DNA of 64,000 nt from Rheinheimera tangshanensis (GTDB lineage: Bacteria; Pseudomonadota; Gammaproteobacteria; Enterobacterales; Alteromonadaceae), in assembly GCF_014645135.1 (NCBI RefSeq), contig NZ_BMLH01000002.1, positions 372,001 to 436,000 of the forward strand, written 5' to 3'. The position numbers and the translations under genes were made by a program. Below the pieces are notes generated by a model. It had not been told where the DNA came from, did no database searches, and saw only the letters and a program-made list of their open reading frames with translations. Positions 53,769 to 64,000 of this stretch are shown in pieces; position 1 is the stretch's first letter, and every line of letters starts with the position of its first letter.

Positions 53769-55006
53769 ATATGTCAGCATTTTTCTTCATGGTCTACCTG
53801 AGCCTCACACTGGTCATCAGCCCGGCCGCCTTTGCCAGTGGTGAACATCATGATGACGAAGCGGAGCATGCGCACAGCGAAGCGGCCAAAGGGCCACATG
53901 GTGGGCGTTTATTGACTCAAGATGACTTTGCTGTAGAAGTCACTATTTATGAAACCGAAGTAGAGCCAGAATTCCGGCTGTATTTGTACAAAAACGGCGA
54001 GCCTGTCAAAACCACAGCACTGAAACTACAAGTCAGGTTACAGCGTTTAGGCGAACCGGCAGAGCTTGTCCAATTCAGTCCAGAACTGGATTACTGGCTG
54101 GGTGATACCGTGGTGCGGGAACCTCATTCCTTTGCCGTGCAAATCGACGCCAGTTATCAGGGCAAAAACTACCAATGGCAGTATGACTCCTTTGAGGGCC
54201 GTACTACGTTATCAGCGCGGTCAGTGGAAAAAGCCGGCATAAAGCTGGAACAAACCCGGCCAGGCCAAATCCACACTCAGTTGCATTTGTTTGGGGTAGT
54301 TGCCCCTGTACCAGAGCAACAGGTTCAGGTGGGTGCTGCTTATGCCGGAATTGTGCAGCAGATTGCGGTTAAAGTTGGTGATAAGGTAACTAAAGGCCAG
54401 TTGGTGGCCAGTGTTCAAAATCCTAACAGCTTAAAAAACTACGCTATTTTTGCGCCTCTATCCGGCGAAGTCACCGCAAGCTATGTCAGTGTAGGGAGCA
54501 AAGTTTCAGAGCAGCCTCTACTCGAAATCAGCGATTTTTCATCGGTTTATGTCGAAATGTCGGCTTTTCCTTCGGATACAGAACAGCTCAAGTTAGGGCA
54601 ACAATTTTTAGTGCAGGATTTACATGGTCACCAAGCGGCCACAAGCCAGATCAGTTACATAGCACCACAAATGACCGGAGGCCATATAGCCCGCGCCCGT
54701 GGTCTGTTAGCCAATCCGGACGGGCATTGGCGGCCAGGTATGCATGTGAAAACCGATGTGACAGTAGCGACAGTGGATGTGCCTTTGGTGATCAAAAAAT
54801 CAGCCCTGCAGTTATGGAATGATAAGACGGTGATTTTTATCAAGGTGGGGGATGTGTTTGAGATCCGCATGCCTGAAGTTGGCCGAAGCGATGACACTCA
54901 GGTCGAAGTACTATCCGGTGTACCGCTGGGGGTTGAATACGCCACCACGCACAGTTTTATCCTCAAAGCCGACGTGATGAAGTCTGGCGCCAGCCATGAT
55001 CACTAA
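53765..55006 (+). CDS. czcB: CzcB-like periplasmic adaptor of RND efflux pump
   Basis: A membrane-fusion protein of 413 residues. After the signal peptide (ending near AAFAS) comes a His-rich stretch (GEHHDDEAEHAHSEAAKGPH) that probably binds zinc or a similar metal. A beta-domain (to about 130), a lipoyl/barrel-sandwich domain (about 180-250) with short hairpin, and a beta-barrel domain (about 250-330) follow. The C-terminus again has His (SGASHDH). It bridges the permease and the CzcC channel and hands metal to the pump. It lies 9 bases before the permease gene. Confidence 0.9.
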   Translation: MNMSAFFFMVYLSLTLVISPAAFASGEHHDDEAEHAHSEAAKGPHGGRLLTQDDFAVEVTIYETEVEPEFRLYLYKNGEPVKTTALKLQVRLQRLGEPAELVQFSPELDYWLGDTVVREPHSFAVQIDASYQGKNYQWQYDSFEGRTTLSARSVEKAGIKLEQTRPGQIHTQLHLFGVVAPVPEQQVQVGAAYAGIVQQIAVKVGDKVTKGQLVASVQNPNSLKNYAIFAPLSGEVTASYVSVGSKVSEQPLLEISDFSSVYVEMSAFPSDTEQLKLGQQFLVQDLHGHQAATSQISYIAPQMTGGHIARARGLLANPDGHWRPGMHVKTDVTVATVDVPLVIKKSALQLWNDKTVIFIKVGDVFEIRMPEVGRSDDTQVEVLSGVPLGVEYATTHSFILKADVMKSGASHDH

Positions 55007-58135
<3,129 letters not shown>

Positions 58136-58141
58136 ACATAA

Positions 58142-58197
58142 AATTGGGGTCAGATCACACTAGTTATGCGTAACTAATGTGATCTGATCCCATTTTC
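58142..58197. repeat. Intergenic palindrome (GGGGTC family, copy 5)
   Basis: ATTGGGGTCAGATCACAC...GTTA (left, to 58166) and TAAC...TGTGATCTGATCCCATT (right, from 58171) pair with a few mismatches around loop TGCG. It lies between the converging czcA and pectate lyase genes, 6 bases after the czcA stop. Arms match copy 2 and the centre matches copy 4. Confidence 0.8.
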
Positions 58198-58203
58198 AAT
58201 AAA

Positions 58204-59271
58204 TTACAGCTTAGTCACGTCCGATTTGCTGACATTACAGCTGGCGCTGTTCCAGTATTCTTTGTCTTTCACCGATTTACCCTGACCTTTTTTCACACCG
58301 GTATAGTGTTCACAGACCGGCGGTTTGCCTGCTGCATAGTCTTTAATTTTCAGATTACGGATAGTCGCCACATCTTTGTAGTTGCTGTTAACCCCGGCAA
58401 TACTGCCAATTTTGCCGTTAATGGTTACCCCTGAAATCGTCAGATAACGTGGGCCACCATTGTCAGTGCAGTCTCCGCACGAACGCCATAACTTACCGTT
58501 TTCGCCGGTTAGCGTGAAGTTACCTGTCAGCACTGTGGTACTGTTTTTTGAGTTCTGCTGAAATACTTTATCGGGTTTACCTCCAGGGCCATTGGCACTG
58601 TTAAAAGCCATACCGCCTTTGACTGTCATCGTCTTGCCATTATTAGTGGCGGCATCTTCACAGATATCCTCCCAGACGACGTTTTCAATGGTGCAATTGC
58701 CGCTACTGCAATGAATGCCATCAGCGCCGCCACTGGCTGAAATACGCAGATTTTTCACTGTTGCGTTCTTCAGCGTGATCACAGGTTTTTGACCTTCAGC
58801 ATCGCTGGCACAACTGCTGCCCACAGTGATACCGCCACAATCTATAGTCTCGTTTTCAAAGGTAGCGCCCGCTTTACAACGACTGGCATTGGCGATAGTC
58901 GCAAAAGGCTGAATGCTCAGTGCTGGTATTGTGGCGGATAAGTTTGAAATATGCTCCTGACCATCGGCATCTATTACTTTAAGCCAGTACCAATAATCCT
59001 GCTCAGGTTCAAAGCTGCTGTCCTGTGCTACTTGCTGGTAAGGGTCTAATACGGCAATACGTTCAGCCTGTTCAAGCACACTGCTGGTGCTGCGGTAAAT
59101 TTCCTGTCGGGCCACAGTTTTGACTTCGGTAGACCAACTCAGGTAAGTGGTGTTGGCTTTTTTAGTCAACATCAGTGTGGTGTTTGGCTCGCTTTGCGCT
59201 GCAACAGACAGCGACAAAGGCAATAACAGGGCACAGGATACTGCTTTGATGGAACTGCGTAGTAAGTTCAT
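58204..59271 (-). CDS. Secreted pectate lyase, polysaccharide lyase family 3
   Basis: A secreted enzyme of 355 residues that cleaves polygalacturonate by beta-elimination. Signal peptide MNLLRSSIKAVSCALLLPLS, then a fibronectin-III-like module (about 30-118, with YWYWLKVIDADG), then the PL3 parallel beta-helix (about 125-350). The PL3 signature DGIHCSSGNCTIENVVWEDI followed by CEDAAT is present, and many cysteines could form disulfides. The start at 59271 is chosen because GGAGGT lies 3 bases upstream and the signal peptide follows; an in-frame start at 59433 would add 54 residues with no signal. It is a lone gene, suggesting use of plant or algal pectin. Confidence 0.9.
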   Translation of the reverse strand: MNLLRSSIKAVSCALLLPLSLSVAAQSEPNTTLMLTKKANTTYLSWSTEVKTVARQEIYRSTSSVLEQAERIAVLDPYQQVAQDSSFEPEQDYWYWLKVIDADGQEHISNLSATIPALSIQPFATIANASRCKAGATFENETIDCGGITVGSSCASDAEGQKPVITLKNATVKNLRISASGGADGIHCSSGNCTIENVVWEDICEDAATNNGKTMTVKGGMAFNSANGPGGKPDKVFQQNSKNSTTVLTGNFTLTGENGKLWRSCGDCTDNGGPRYLTISGVTINGKIGSIAGVNSNYKDVATIRNLKIKDYAAGKPPVCEHYTGVKKGQGKSVKDKEYWNSASCNVSKSDVTKL

Positions 59272-59535
59272 AGAACCTCCGGTTGTTGTATTCCTTGTCA
59301 CATTAGTGCGTTTATTTACAATTAATAAACTTATTTGCAACCAAAATGCTCTTGTTTCCATGAGTGAAACTTTTGGCTGAAAAAGCTGTAACTCTGACGG
59401 GGGATCTCTGACTGACCTGACTTTTTTCTCCAAATCTTCTGTTTAGCGTTAAGATATAAGAACTACTTAACTGCATCACAGAAACAGATGCGGGGTCTCG
59501 GCGCTGAATTGTGCTCTGCTTTTACGGAAGTCTTT

Positions 59536-60888
59536 ATGCAACAATGGTTTAATGCATCCTTACAGCGAAAGATCAGTGGTTTACTGGTGGTGCTGCTGTC
59601 GTTTTTATTTGTCGTCATTCTTTACTCCATTTATAAACTCAAGCTGATTGATGCCGAGATGCATGAAGTAGCGGAAATTGACGTACCGCTGACCGAGATG
59701 GTCAGTGAGCTGGAAATGATGCAGTTAAAGCAACATTTGTTGATTGAGCAATTTCGTTTAAGAGGCGATCTGGCCAAAATGGCCTTAGAACCAGAGCAGG
59801 CTTTTGCAGCGCAGCGCGATGGATTGAGGCTGATACTATCGAAAGCCGAGCAGGTGCTGACCAAAAGTTTGCAGCAACATCAGGTGCGTTTTGCAGCAGC
59901 CGAGCATCAACAGATTCTGGCCAGTATTGAACAGTTTCATCAGCAAAGTGACAGCTTTGAACAACAGCTGAAGTTGGCTTTACAACAAGGACATACTGCA
60001 GAGGAGCAATGGCTGAAGTTTGAGAAAGAAGCGGCCAATTTAGATCAAAGCATAGTGGCTATATTACGGCAGATGGAAAAGCTAACGCTCGAAGCCAGTC
60101 GTTATACCGATAAGCATGAAAATGAATTTATGTTGGTTAACACAGGACTAGGGCTTTGTGCCTTTGTTATAGGTTTGTACCTGACCTTTTATATTTTGCA
60201 GATATTTCGCCAGCGTATTGGTCGTATTCAGGCCGAAATTAAAAATGTGCATCAATCCATTGAACAGGGAGAACCTATTGCCAGCCCTGTATTCCATGAG
60301 CCACAGCATCGAGATGAACTGACGGAACTTGAACACGATTTAAAAATGATGGTGCAGCGTTTATCTGTAGAGATCAGTAACAGGCAGGAAATAGAGCAAC
60401 AACTTATGGCGCTGGCGACACGAGATAAATTAACCGGCGCTTATAACCGACACAAATGGGATGAGCAGTTAAGTATGGAGCTCAGTCTGGCTGAGCGGGG
60501 CAGCGTATTTAGCATTGCGCTTCTGGACGTCGATTTTTTTAAAAAGGTCAACGATCAGTTTGGCCACCATGCAGGCGACAAAGTGCTGCAATCATTAACC
60601 GAACACATCAGCAGGCGTTTGCGCAAAACTGATAGCTTGTTTCGTTTAGGTGGTGAGGAGTTTGTGATTTTGTTACCGCAACAAAAAGCGGAAGCGGCCT
60701 GCCAGTTGGCCGAAATGCTTAGGCAACATATCGCCTGTCTGGATCAGCCTGATTTGCCGAAATTTACCGTCAGTTTTGGGGTCACCCAATATCAGCCGCA
60801 GGACGATGAAGATTCTATTCTGAAAAGGGCCGATCATGCTTTGTATCAGGCCAAGGACATGGGACGGAACAGGGTGCAGTTGGGTTAA
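59536..60888 (+). CDS. Membrane diguanylate cyclase (GGDEF)
   Basis: A sensor cyclase of 450 residues. Two membrane helices (about 12-32 and 199-220) flank a helical periplasmic region of about 165 residues resembling four-helix-bundle sensors. A HAMP-like linker and coiled coil (about 222-300) precede the GGDEF domain. The active site GGEEF (372-376) is intact, and Arg363-x-x-Asp366 five residues before it is a complete inhibitory I-site. It should make c-di-GMP and be product-inhibited. ATG 59536 was preferred to 59488 because GGAAG lies 5 bases upstream. The next gene starts about 60 bases after its stop. Confidence 0.92.
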   Translation: MQQWFNASLQRKISGLLVVLLSFLFVVILYSIYKLKLIDAEMHEVAEIDVPLTEMVSELEMMQLKQHLLIEQFRLRGDLAKMALEPEQAFAAQRDGLRLILSKAEQVLTKSLQQHQVRFAAAEHQQILASIEQFHQQSDSFEQQLKLALQQGHTAEEQWLKFEKEAANLDQSIVAILRQMEKLTLEASRYTDKHENEFMLVNTGLGLCAFVIGLYLTFYILQIFRQRIGRIQAEIKNVHQSIEQGEPIASPVFHEPQHRDELTELEHDLKMMVQRLSVEISNRQEIEQQLMALATRDKLTGAYNRHKWDEQLSMELSLAERGSVFSIALLDVDFFKKVNDQFGHHAGDKVLQSLTEHISRRLRKTDSLFRLGGEEFVILLPQQKAEAACQLAEMLRQHIACLDQPDLPKFTVSFGVTQYQPQDDEDSILKRADHALYQAKDMGRNRVQLG

Positions 60889-60949
60889 AGATCAGCGCTT
60901 TCAGCAGTTTCTTCAGGGAGCAATAAGTGGTCAAACTCAAGCTTTAAGT

Positions 60950-61840
60950 ATGGGTAATCGCAGGAGAATTGCTTTGTTTACAGGAAGAACATATTACTTT
61001 TTAGCGCTGTTGCTGTGCTGTTGCTGCGCCAGCGCTGCTATCCATGTGCCATCGCAGCTGGAGTTTCATCATTACGATCATGAGACGGTACAGCTGTTTA
61101 ATAAAGGCACTTATCAGTCTATTAACACTGAAACTAACTATCTTTTATTTCAACACTTTTCGACCCCGGTCACAGTTCTGGAATTTCCTCTGGCTCGTAC
61201 CGAGTATATGATGAATAGCGGAGCGTCCATTTGTACCATGGACAGGGTCAAGAACAACGACAGAGATGCTAAATATTTATTTTCCAAGCCTGTGAATTTC
61301 TATCTGGGCTACCGCTTATTTCAGTTGGCTGAGCTGCCGGCTGTTTCACCACAGCTGCTCACTCGTAAAGGGGAAGTGCGGAGCATAGTGCAAGTGCTGT
61401 TATCTATGCCAAAAGCAAAATTATTGGTGCCTGAGTATTTCTCTTTTGGTGATATTTTGGATCAGCAGTTGCACCAATGGCCTGAACACCAGCTGCTAAA
61501 ATTTTCAACTACGCACTACCATAGTAATTTTCTGGGCATGTTTGGTTCGAAAAGAGCAGAGTTTGTCATTGCTTATCCGACCGAAATGAGCATTTTTATG
61601 AACAACAAACCAGGGCTGAAAATACGTAGCTACGGTATCGCAGATTCACCAGAGTTAATTACCAGACATATGATGTGTACAGACACAGTCAGGAACAGAC
61701 TCTTTATCCAGGCAGTCGACAAGGTTTTAACTGTGCTGTATCGGGAAAAGAGCTTTTTATTGGCTCATACCCGTTATCTGGACGAGCAGAGTGCGAAGCA
61801 CATCAGCCAGCTTATTCGTCAGTATGCGGCTGAGCAGTGA
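60950..61840 (+). CDS. Periplasmic solute-binding-like protein
   Basis: An exported protein of about 296 residues with signal peptide (MGNRRRIALFTGRTYYFLAL ... CASA). The mature part resembles bacterial type-3 periplasmic solute-binding proteins in size and in segments such as LSMPKAKLLVPEYFSFGDIL, but I do not recognise a ligand group. TTG at 60974, with AGGAG 7 bases upstream, is an alternative start that keeps a good signal peptide. It follows the diguanylate cyclase gene with no terminator between, so the two are probably cotranscribed. It might supply a periplasmic signal to the cyclase. That link is inference from position. Confidence 0.72.
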   Translation: MGNRRRIALFTGRTYYFLALLLCCCCASAAIHVPSQLEFHHYDHETVQLFNKGTYQSINTETNYLLFQHFSTPVTVLEFPLARTEYMMNSGASICTMDRVKNNDRDAKYLFSKPVNFYLGYRLFQLAELPAVSPQLLTRKGEVRSIVQVLLSMPKAKLLVPEYFSFGDILDQQLHQWPEHQLLKFSTTHYHSNFLGMFGSKRAEFVIAYPTEMSIFMNNKPGLKIRSYGIADSPELITRHMMCTDTVRNRLFIQAVDKVLTVLYREKSFLLAHTRYLDEQSAKHISQLIRQYAAEQ

Positions 61841-61845
61841 TTACG

Positions 61846-62724
61846 CTATAGCTTCAGCTGAAAAGCCTGAACTGAGTTCCCGAAAAATGTCGGGATATAC
61901 AAGGTTTTAGTCGCCTGATCCCAGCCAATATCTGCTGTATTCAGTTTTAAGGCTCTGGTATCGAGCAACTCTGTTATCTTGCCATCAGCGGATACGTAAT
62001 AGACTAAACCTGCCCAACAACTGACAATAAAATCCCCATTGCCAACAGGCTCTAAACCATCCGCTCTCTCTGCGAATCCCACCGCTACTGGTGTAATGGC
62101 TTTGTTAGGATCCGCTAAATCGACTTTCAGCAGCTTATCGCCTGCTGCAATATACAGCTGTTCATCTACAACTTTTAAACCGTTGGCTGCAGCTACGTGC
62201 TCCAGCCAGATGCTGATCTCATTTTGCTCCAGCTTATAAATCCGGTTTTTGCGGGTGTCAGAAATGAAAACTCTACCTTGGTCATCTACAGTGACATCAT
62301 TTAAAAACACCGCGTCCGGAGCAGTAATTTTCTGCAATATTTTTGCTGAAGCTATATCCACGACCACCACTTCAGTTAAATCAGCGATATAAAGTTTGTT
62401 CTGAAACACAGCCATGCCTTTCGGGGCATTTAAGCCACGCAGCCAATCTTTGTTCCGGACACTGCCGTCAGTATTTAAAACGGCGATACCGCCCATGCCA
62501 TCTGCTGCGCTGCCCTGGCCATCAATTTCTGATACAAACAACAAGCGGTCAGTATTTCCGTTAGTTTGCTGCTGATACCAAAGCACAGACTCTGGCACCC
62601 GCAAATCTTTGCTGTGCCATAAGGCTGTTAATCCGGGCTCTGAAGAAATTATTTCCTCAGAGAACGCTACTGGAGTCATTAAGGCTGATAACGCAAAAAA
62701 AATCAGAGGGATAGAGCCTTTCAT
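61846..62724 (-). CDS. SMP-30/NHL-type beta-propeller protein, exported
   Basis: A protein of 292 residues with signal peptide MKGSIPLIFFALSALMTPVA. The remainder consists of repeated blade motifs (GMAVFQNKLYIADLTEVVVV, VDDQGRVFISDTRKNRIY, LKVVDEQLYIAAGDKLLK), as in six-bladed gluconolactonase/SMP-30 or NHL propellers. The calcium or lactonase site could not be confirmed, so enzyme activity is open. I used ATG 62724 because it gives a clean signal peptide; ATGs at 62742 and 62787 are in frame upstream. It is convergent with the solute-binding-like gene, 5 bases from its stop. Confidence 0.8.
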   Translation of the reverse strand: MKGSIPLIFFALSALMTPVAFSEEIISSEPGLTALWHSKDLRVPESVLWYQQQTNGNTDRLLFVSEIDGQGSAADGMGGIAVLNTDGSVRNKDWLRGLNAPKGMAVFQNKLYIADLTEVVVVDIASAKILQKITAPDAVFLNDVTVDDQGRVFISDTRKNRIYKLEQNEISIWLEHVAAANGLKVVDEQLYIAAGDKLLKVDLADPNKAITPVAVGFAERADGLEPVGNGDFIVSCWAGLVYYVSADGKITELLDTRALKLNTADIGWDQATKTLYIPTFFGNSVQAFQLKL

Positions 62725-62880
62725 TGTTATGGTCCGGTTCATCAATGCAATGGTACTACCATACCCAGAGTGGTGTAAAAAGGCCAATATGGAATAATAA
62801 AGTGCAGAAAAACGCAGAACTCTGTTTCAGATATGGAATTCTAAGCCGGGCCGGTGCAACACCATGCCCGACCTTATTCT

Positions 62881-63756
62881 CTAGCTGATCTGAATGGTTT
62901 TATAGGCCAACAAAGAGCCGTCAGAGTTTTGCTGGTAGTCAAACAAAAACTCATCGTAACTGCTGCCAAAGACAGTGTCGCGGCCAGCACTTAATGTGGT
63001 GTCCTGAATACCGCGGCTGCTGTAGTTGGCATGAGTGGTACAAATTTCTGCAGTAAAGGCATCAGGGAAACATAACTGCGATACCACTTCATCGTTATTG
63101 TTATTGCGTACTCTGAAGTGAATATGAATAGTGCGGCCTGAGTACCAGCCAGGGAAGCAGGATTTGAAGTTGACTCTGCCGTTGCTGTCGGTAATTTGTG
63201 TGCCTCTGAACCATTTGGAACGCAAGGCCTCGCTGTCATTGCCGGTACAAAAGGAGCTGGAAAAACCACTGCTGTCACTGCTGCCACTGGTATCTCCCGA
63301 GTAAATACCTGCAACATCACAGTGCCATACTTCTACTTCCAATCCGGACACCGGGTTACAACTGTTATCTATCACTCTGAAACACAGCTGCATAGGCAAG
63401 CCAGTTTGTTCTTCAGAAATATCATCCAGCGTATCTGCTGTGAAGTAACAGGGGCCTTCGGTTAAGTTTTTGGTTAAAGCGACTGTACAGGCTGTGCCGA
63501 GCGCAAACAGGCTGTCGTCCGGGAAATTTGCTGTCATAGCTGCAGTACCTCCACTGGCCCAACTGGTGCTGCTGCCTGTTGAACCCCCAGTTGAACCACT
63601 GCTATCAGAGGAACCTGTGTCGTTGCTGGCTGTTTCAGTGCTGTCAGAGCCACCACCACAAGCCACTAAACCAATTAAAGGAATACTGGCCAGGCCTAGT
63701 CCAAGCTGTTTAATAAAACGTCGTCTGGACGGATTCTTTGATACTGCATTCTTCAT
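62881..63756 (-). CDS. Exported intradiol ring-cleavage dioxygenase-like protein
   Basis: A 291-residue protein with an N-terminus of mixed type: the Tat-like motif SRRRFIKQLGLG followed by a hydrophobic stretch and the lipobox-like LVAC. A Ser/Gly/Thr linker (about 34-70) precedes an intradiol dioxygenase domain (about 90-285). The conserved segments GPCYFTADTL and PGWYSGRTIHIHFRVR hold the two Tyr and two His expected to bind Fe(III). Classical enzymes such as protocatechuate 3,4-dioxygenase are cytosolic; this subgroup is exported. It may act on external catechols or lignin-like compounds. Substrate unknown. Confidence 0.85.
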   Translation of the reverse strand: MKNAVSKNPSRRRFIKQLGLGLASIPLIGLVACGGGSDSTETASNDTGSSDSSGSTGGSTGSSTSWASGGTAAMTANFPDDSLFALGTACTVALTKNLTEGPCYFTADTLDDISEEQTGLPMQLCFRVIDNSCNPVSGLEVEVWHCDVAGIYSGDTSGSSDSSGFSSSFCTGNDSEALRSKWFRGTQITDSNGRVNFKSCFPGWYSGRTIHIHFRVRNNNNDEVVSQLCFPDAFTAEICTTHANYSSRGIQDTTLSAGRDTVFGSSYDEFLFDYQQNSDGSLLAYKTIQIS

Positions 63757-63955
63757 GGCGGTCTGCTCCTCTGCTTTTTAGTTCATGGACTATGACGGCG
63801 CTGGGTAGAGCAGGGTTCAGAGATAAACTTAACTTTACCTTTGCAGATAAAAGCTAACATTTCCTGATGGGGATAAAGTTGGAGTATAGAAAACCAGCTT
63901 GATGCCTGAAAGCTCTTAGGTTAAGGTTTTTCTTTTATTTACAATAAGGTAACTC

Positions 63956-64000
63956 ATGGATTGTGTTAGAAAGACAGCAGTTTTTGCAGTGGCAGTGGCC
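63956..64000 (+). CDS. Partial exported protein at window end
   Basis: ATG at 63956, with AAGGT 5 bases upstream, opens a frame MDCVRKTAVFAVAVA that runs off the window. A basic start followed by a hydrophobic stretch looks like a signal peptide. Only 15 codons are visible, so the product cannot be named. The 199 bases upstream (63757-63955) are AT-rich and non-coding and contain the divergent promoters. Confidence 0.5.
   Translation, partial: MDCVRKTAVFAVAVA

Noticed and set aside
59272-59433. A 54-residue N-terminal extension of the pectate lyase
   Set aside because: It has no signal peptide and lies upstream of a perfect GGAGGT ribosome site and a clean signal peptide starting at 59271.

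Overview
The window looks like a chromosomal segment of a free-living marine or freshwater gammaproteobacterium of the Alteromonadales / Rheinheimera type. This is inferred from gene content and order: an MSHA pilus locus running straight into mreBCD-maf-rng-yhdP-nit-tldD, plus yjgA, pmbA and many cyclic-di-GMP proteins. Species identity cannot be proven without a database search. Gene density is high. No rRNA, functional tRNA, CRISPR array, prophage or complete insertion sequence was seen.

Layout. (1) 24-3366: a GlrK/QseG/GlrR-type two-component operon (histidine kinase, lipoprotein, sigma-54 response regulator). (2) 3433-7949: single metabolic genes: DUF2288 protein, arylamine N-acetyltransferase, gamma-glutamyltransferase, acyl-CoA thioesterase, 2OG-Fe(II) oxygenase, ElaA-type acetyltransferase. 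(3) 8121-28686: the MSHA type IV pilus locus. It holds mshH (degenerate GGDEF/EAL), mshI, a PilN-like gene, mshJKLMNEG, the pilins mshB, mshA, mshC, mshD and mshO, then mshP and the very large mshQ. A PLP-dependent desulfhydrase/deaminase gene lies on the opposite strand between mshH and mshI, and no mshF is seen. (4) 28885-39592: cell-shape genes mreBCD followed by maf, rng, yhdP, nit and tldD, mostly overlapping by a few bases. (5) 39748-43279: pssA, yjgA and pmbA, so both TldD and its partner TldE/PmbA are in the window. (6) 43418-50637: a succinate/acetate CoA-transferase, an M3 peptidyl-dipeptidase lipoprotein and a 1078-residue MASE3-PAS-GGDEF-EAL protein. (7) 51046-58135: a tandem Rnk-domain protein, then a CzcCBA-type heavy-metal efflux operon led by a small His-rich exported protein. 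(8) 58204-64000: a secreted PL3 pectate lyase, a membrane diguanylate cyclase with a periplasmic solute-binding-like gene, an SMP-30/NHL beta-propeller protein, a Tat-type intradiol dioxygenase and the first 15 codons of another exported protein.

How it fits together. The theme is surface life under cyclic-di-GMP control. MshE carries an N-terminal MshEN-type module, the family known to bind c-di-GMP. MshH is a CsrD-like degenerate GGDEF/EAL protein. One likely active diguanylate cyclase (59536) and one likely active phosphodiesterase (47401) also lie in the window. MshQ combines a beta-helix-like N-terminus, a LamG domain, an L-type-lectin-like domain and a DUF6701-like C-terminus, and is the best candidate for a pilus-associated adhesin.

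The main non-coding signal is a set of five intergenic palindromes built on GGGGTC...GACCCC. Each lies downstream of a plus-strand stop codon, and two with nearly the same centre bracket the metal-efflux cassette. A separate structured element precedes pmbA, and a tRNA-like fragment follows the GGDEF/EAL gene.
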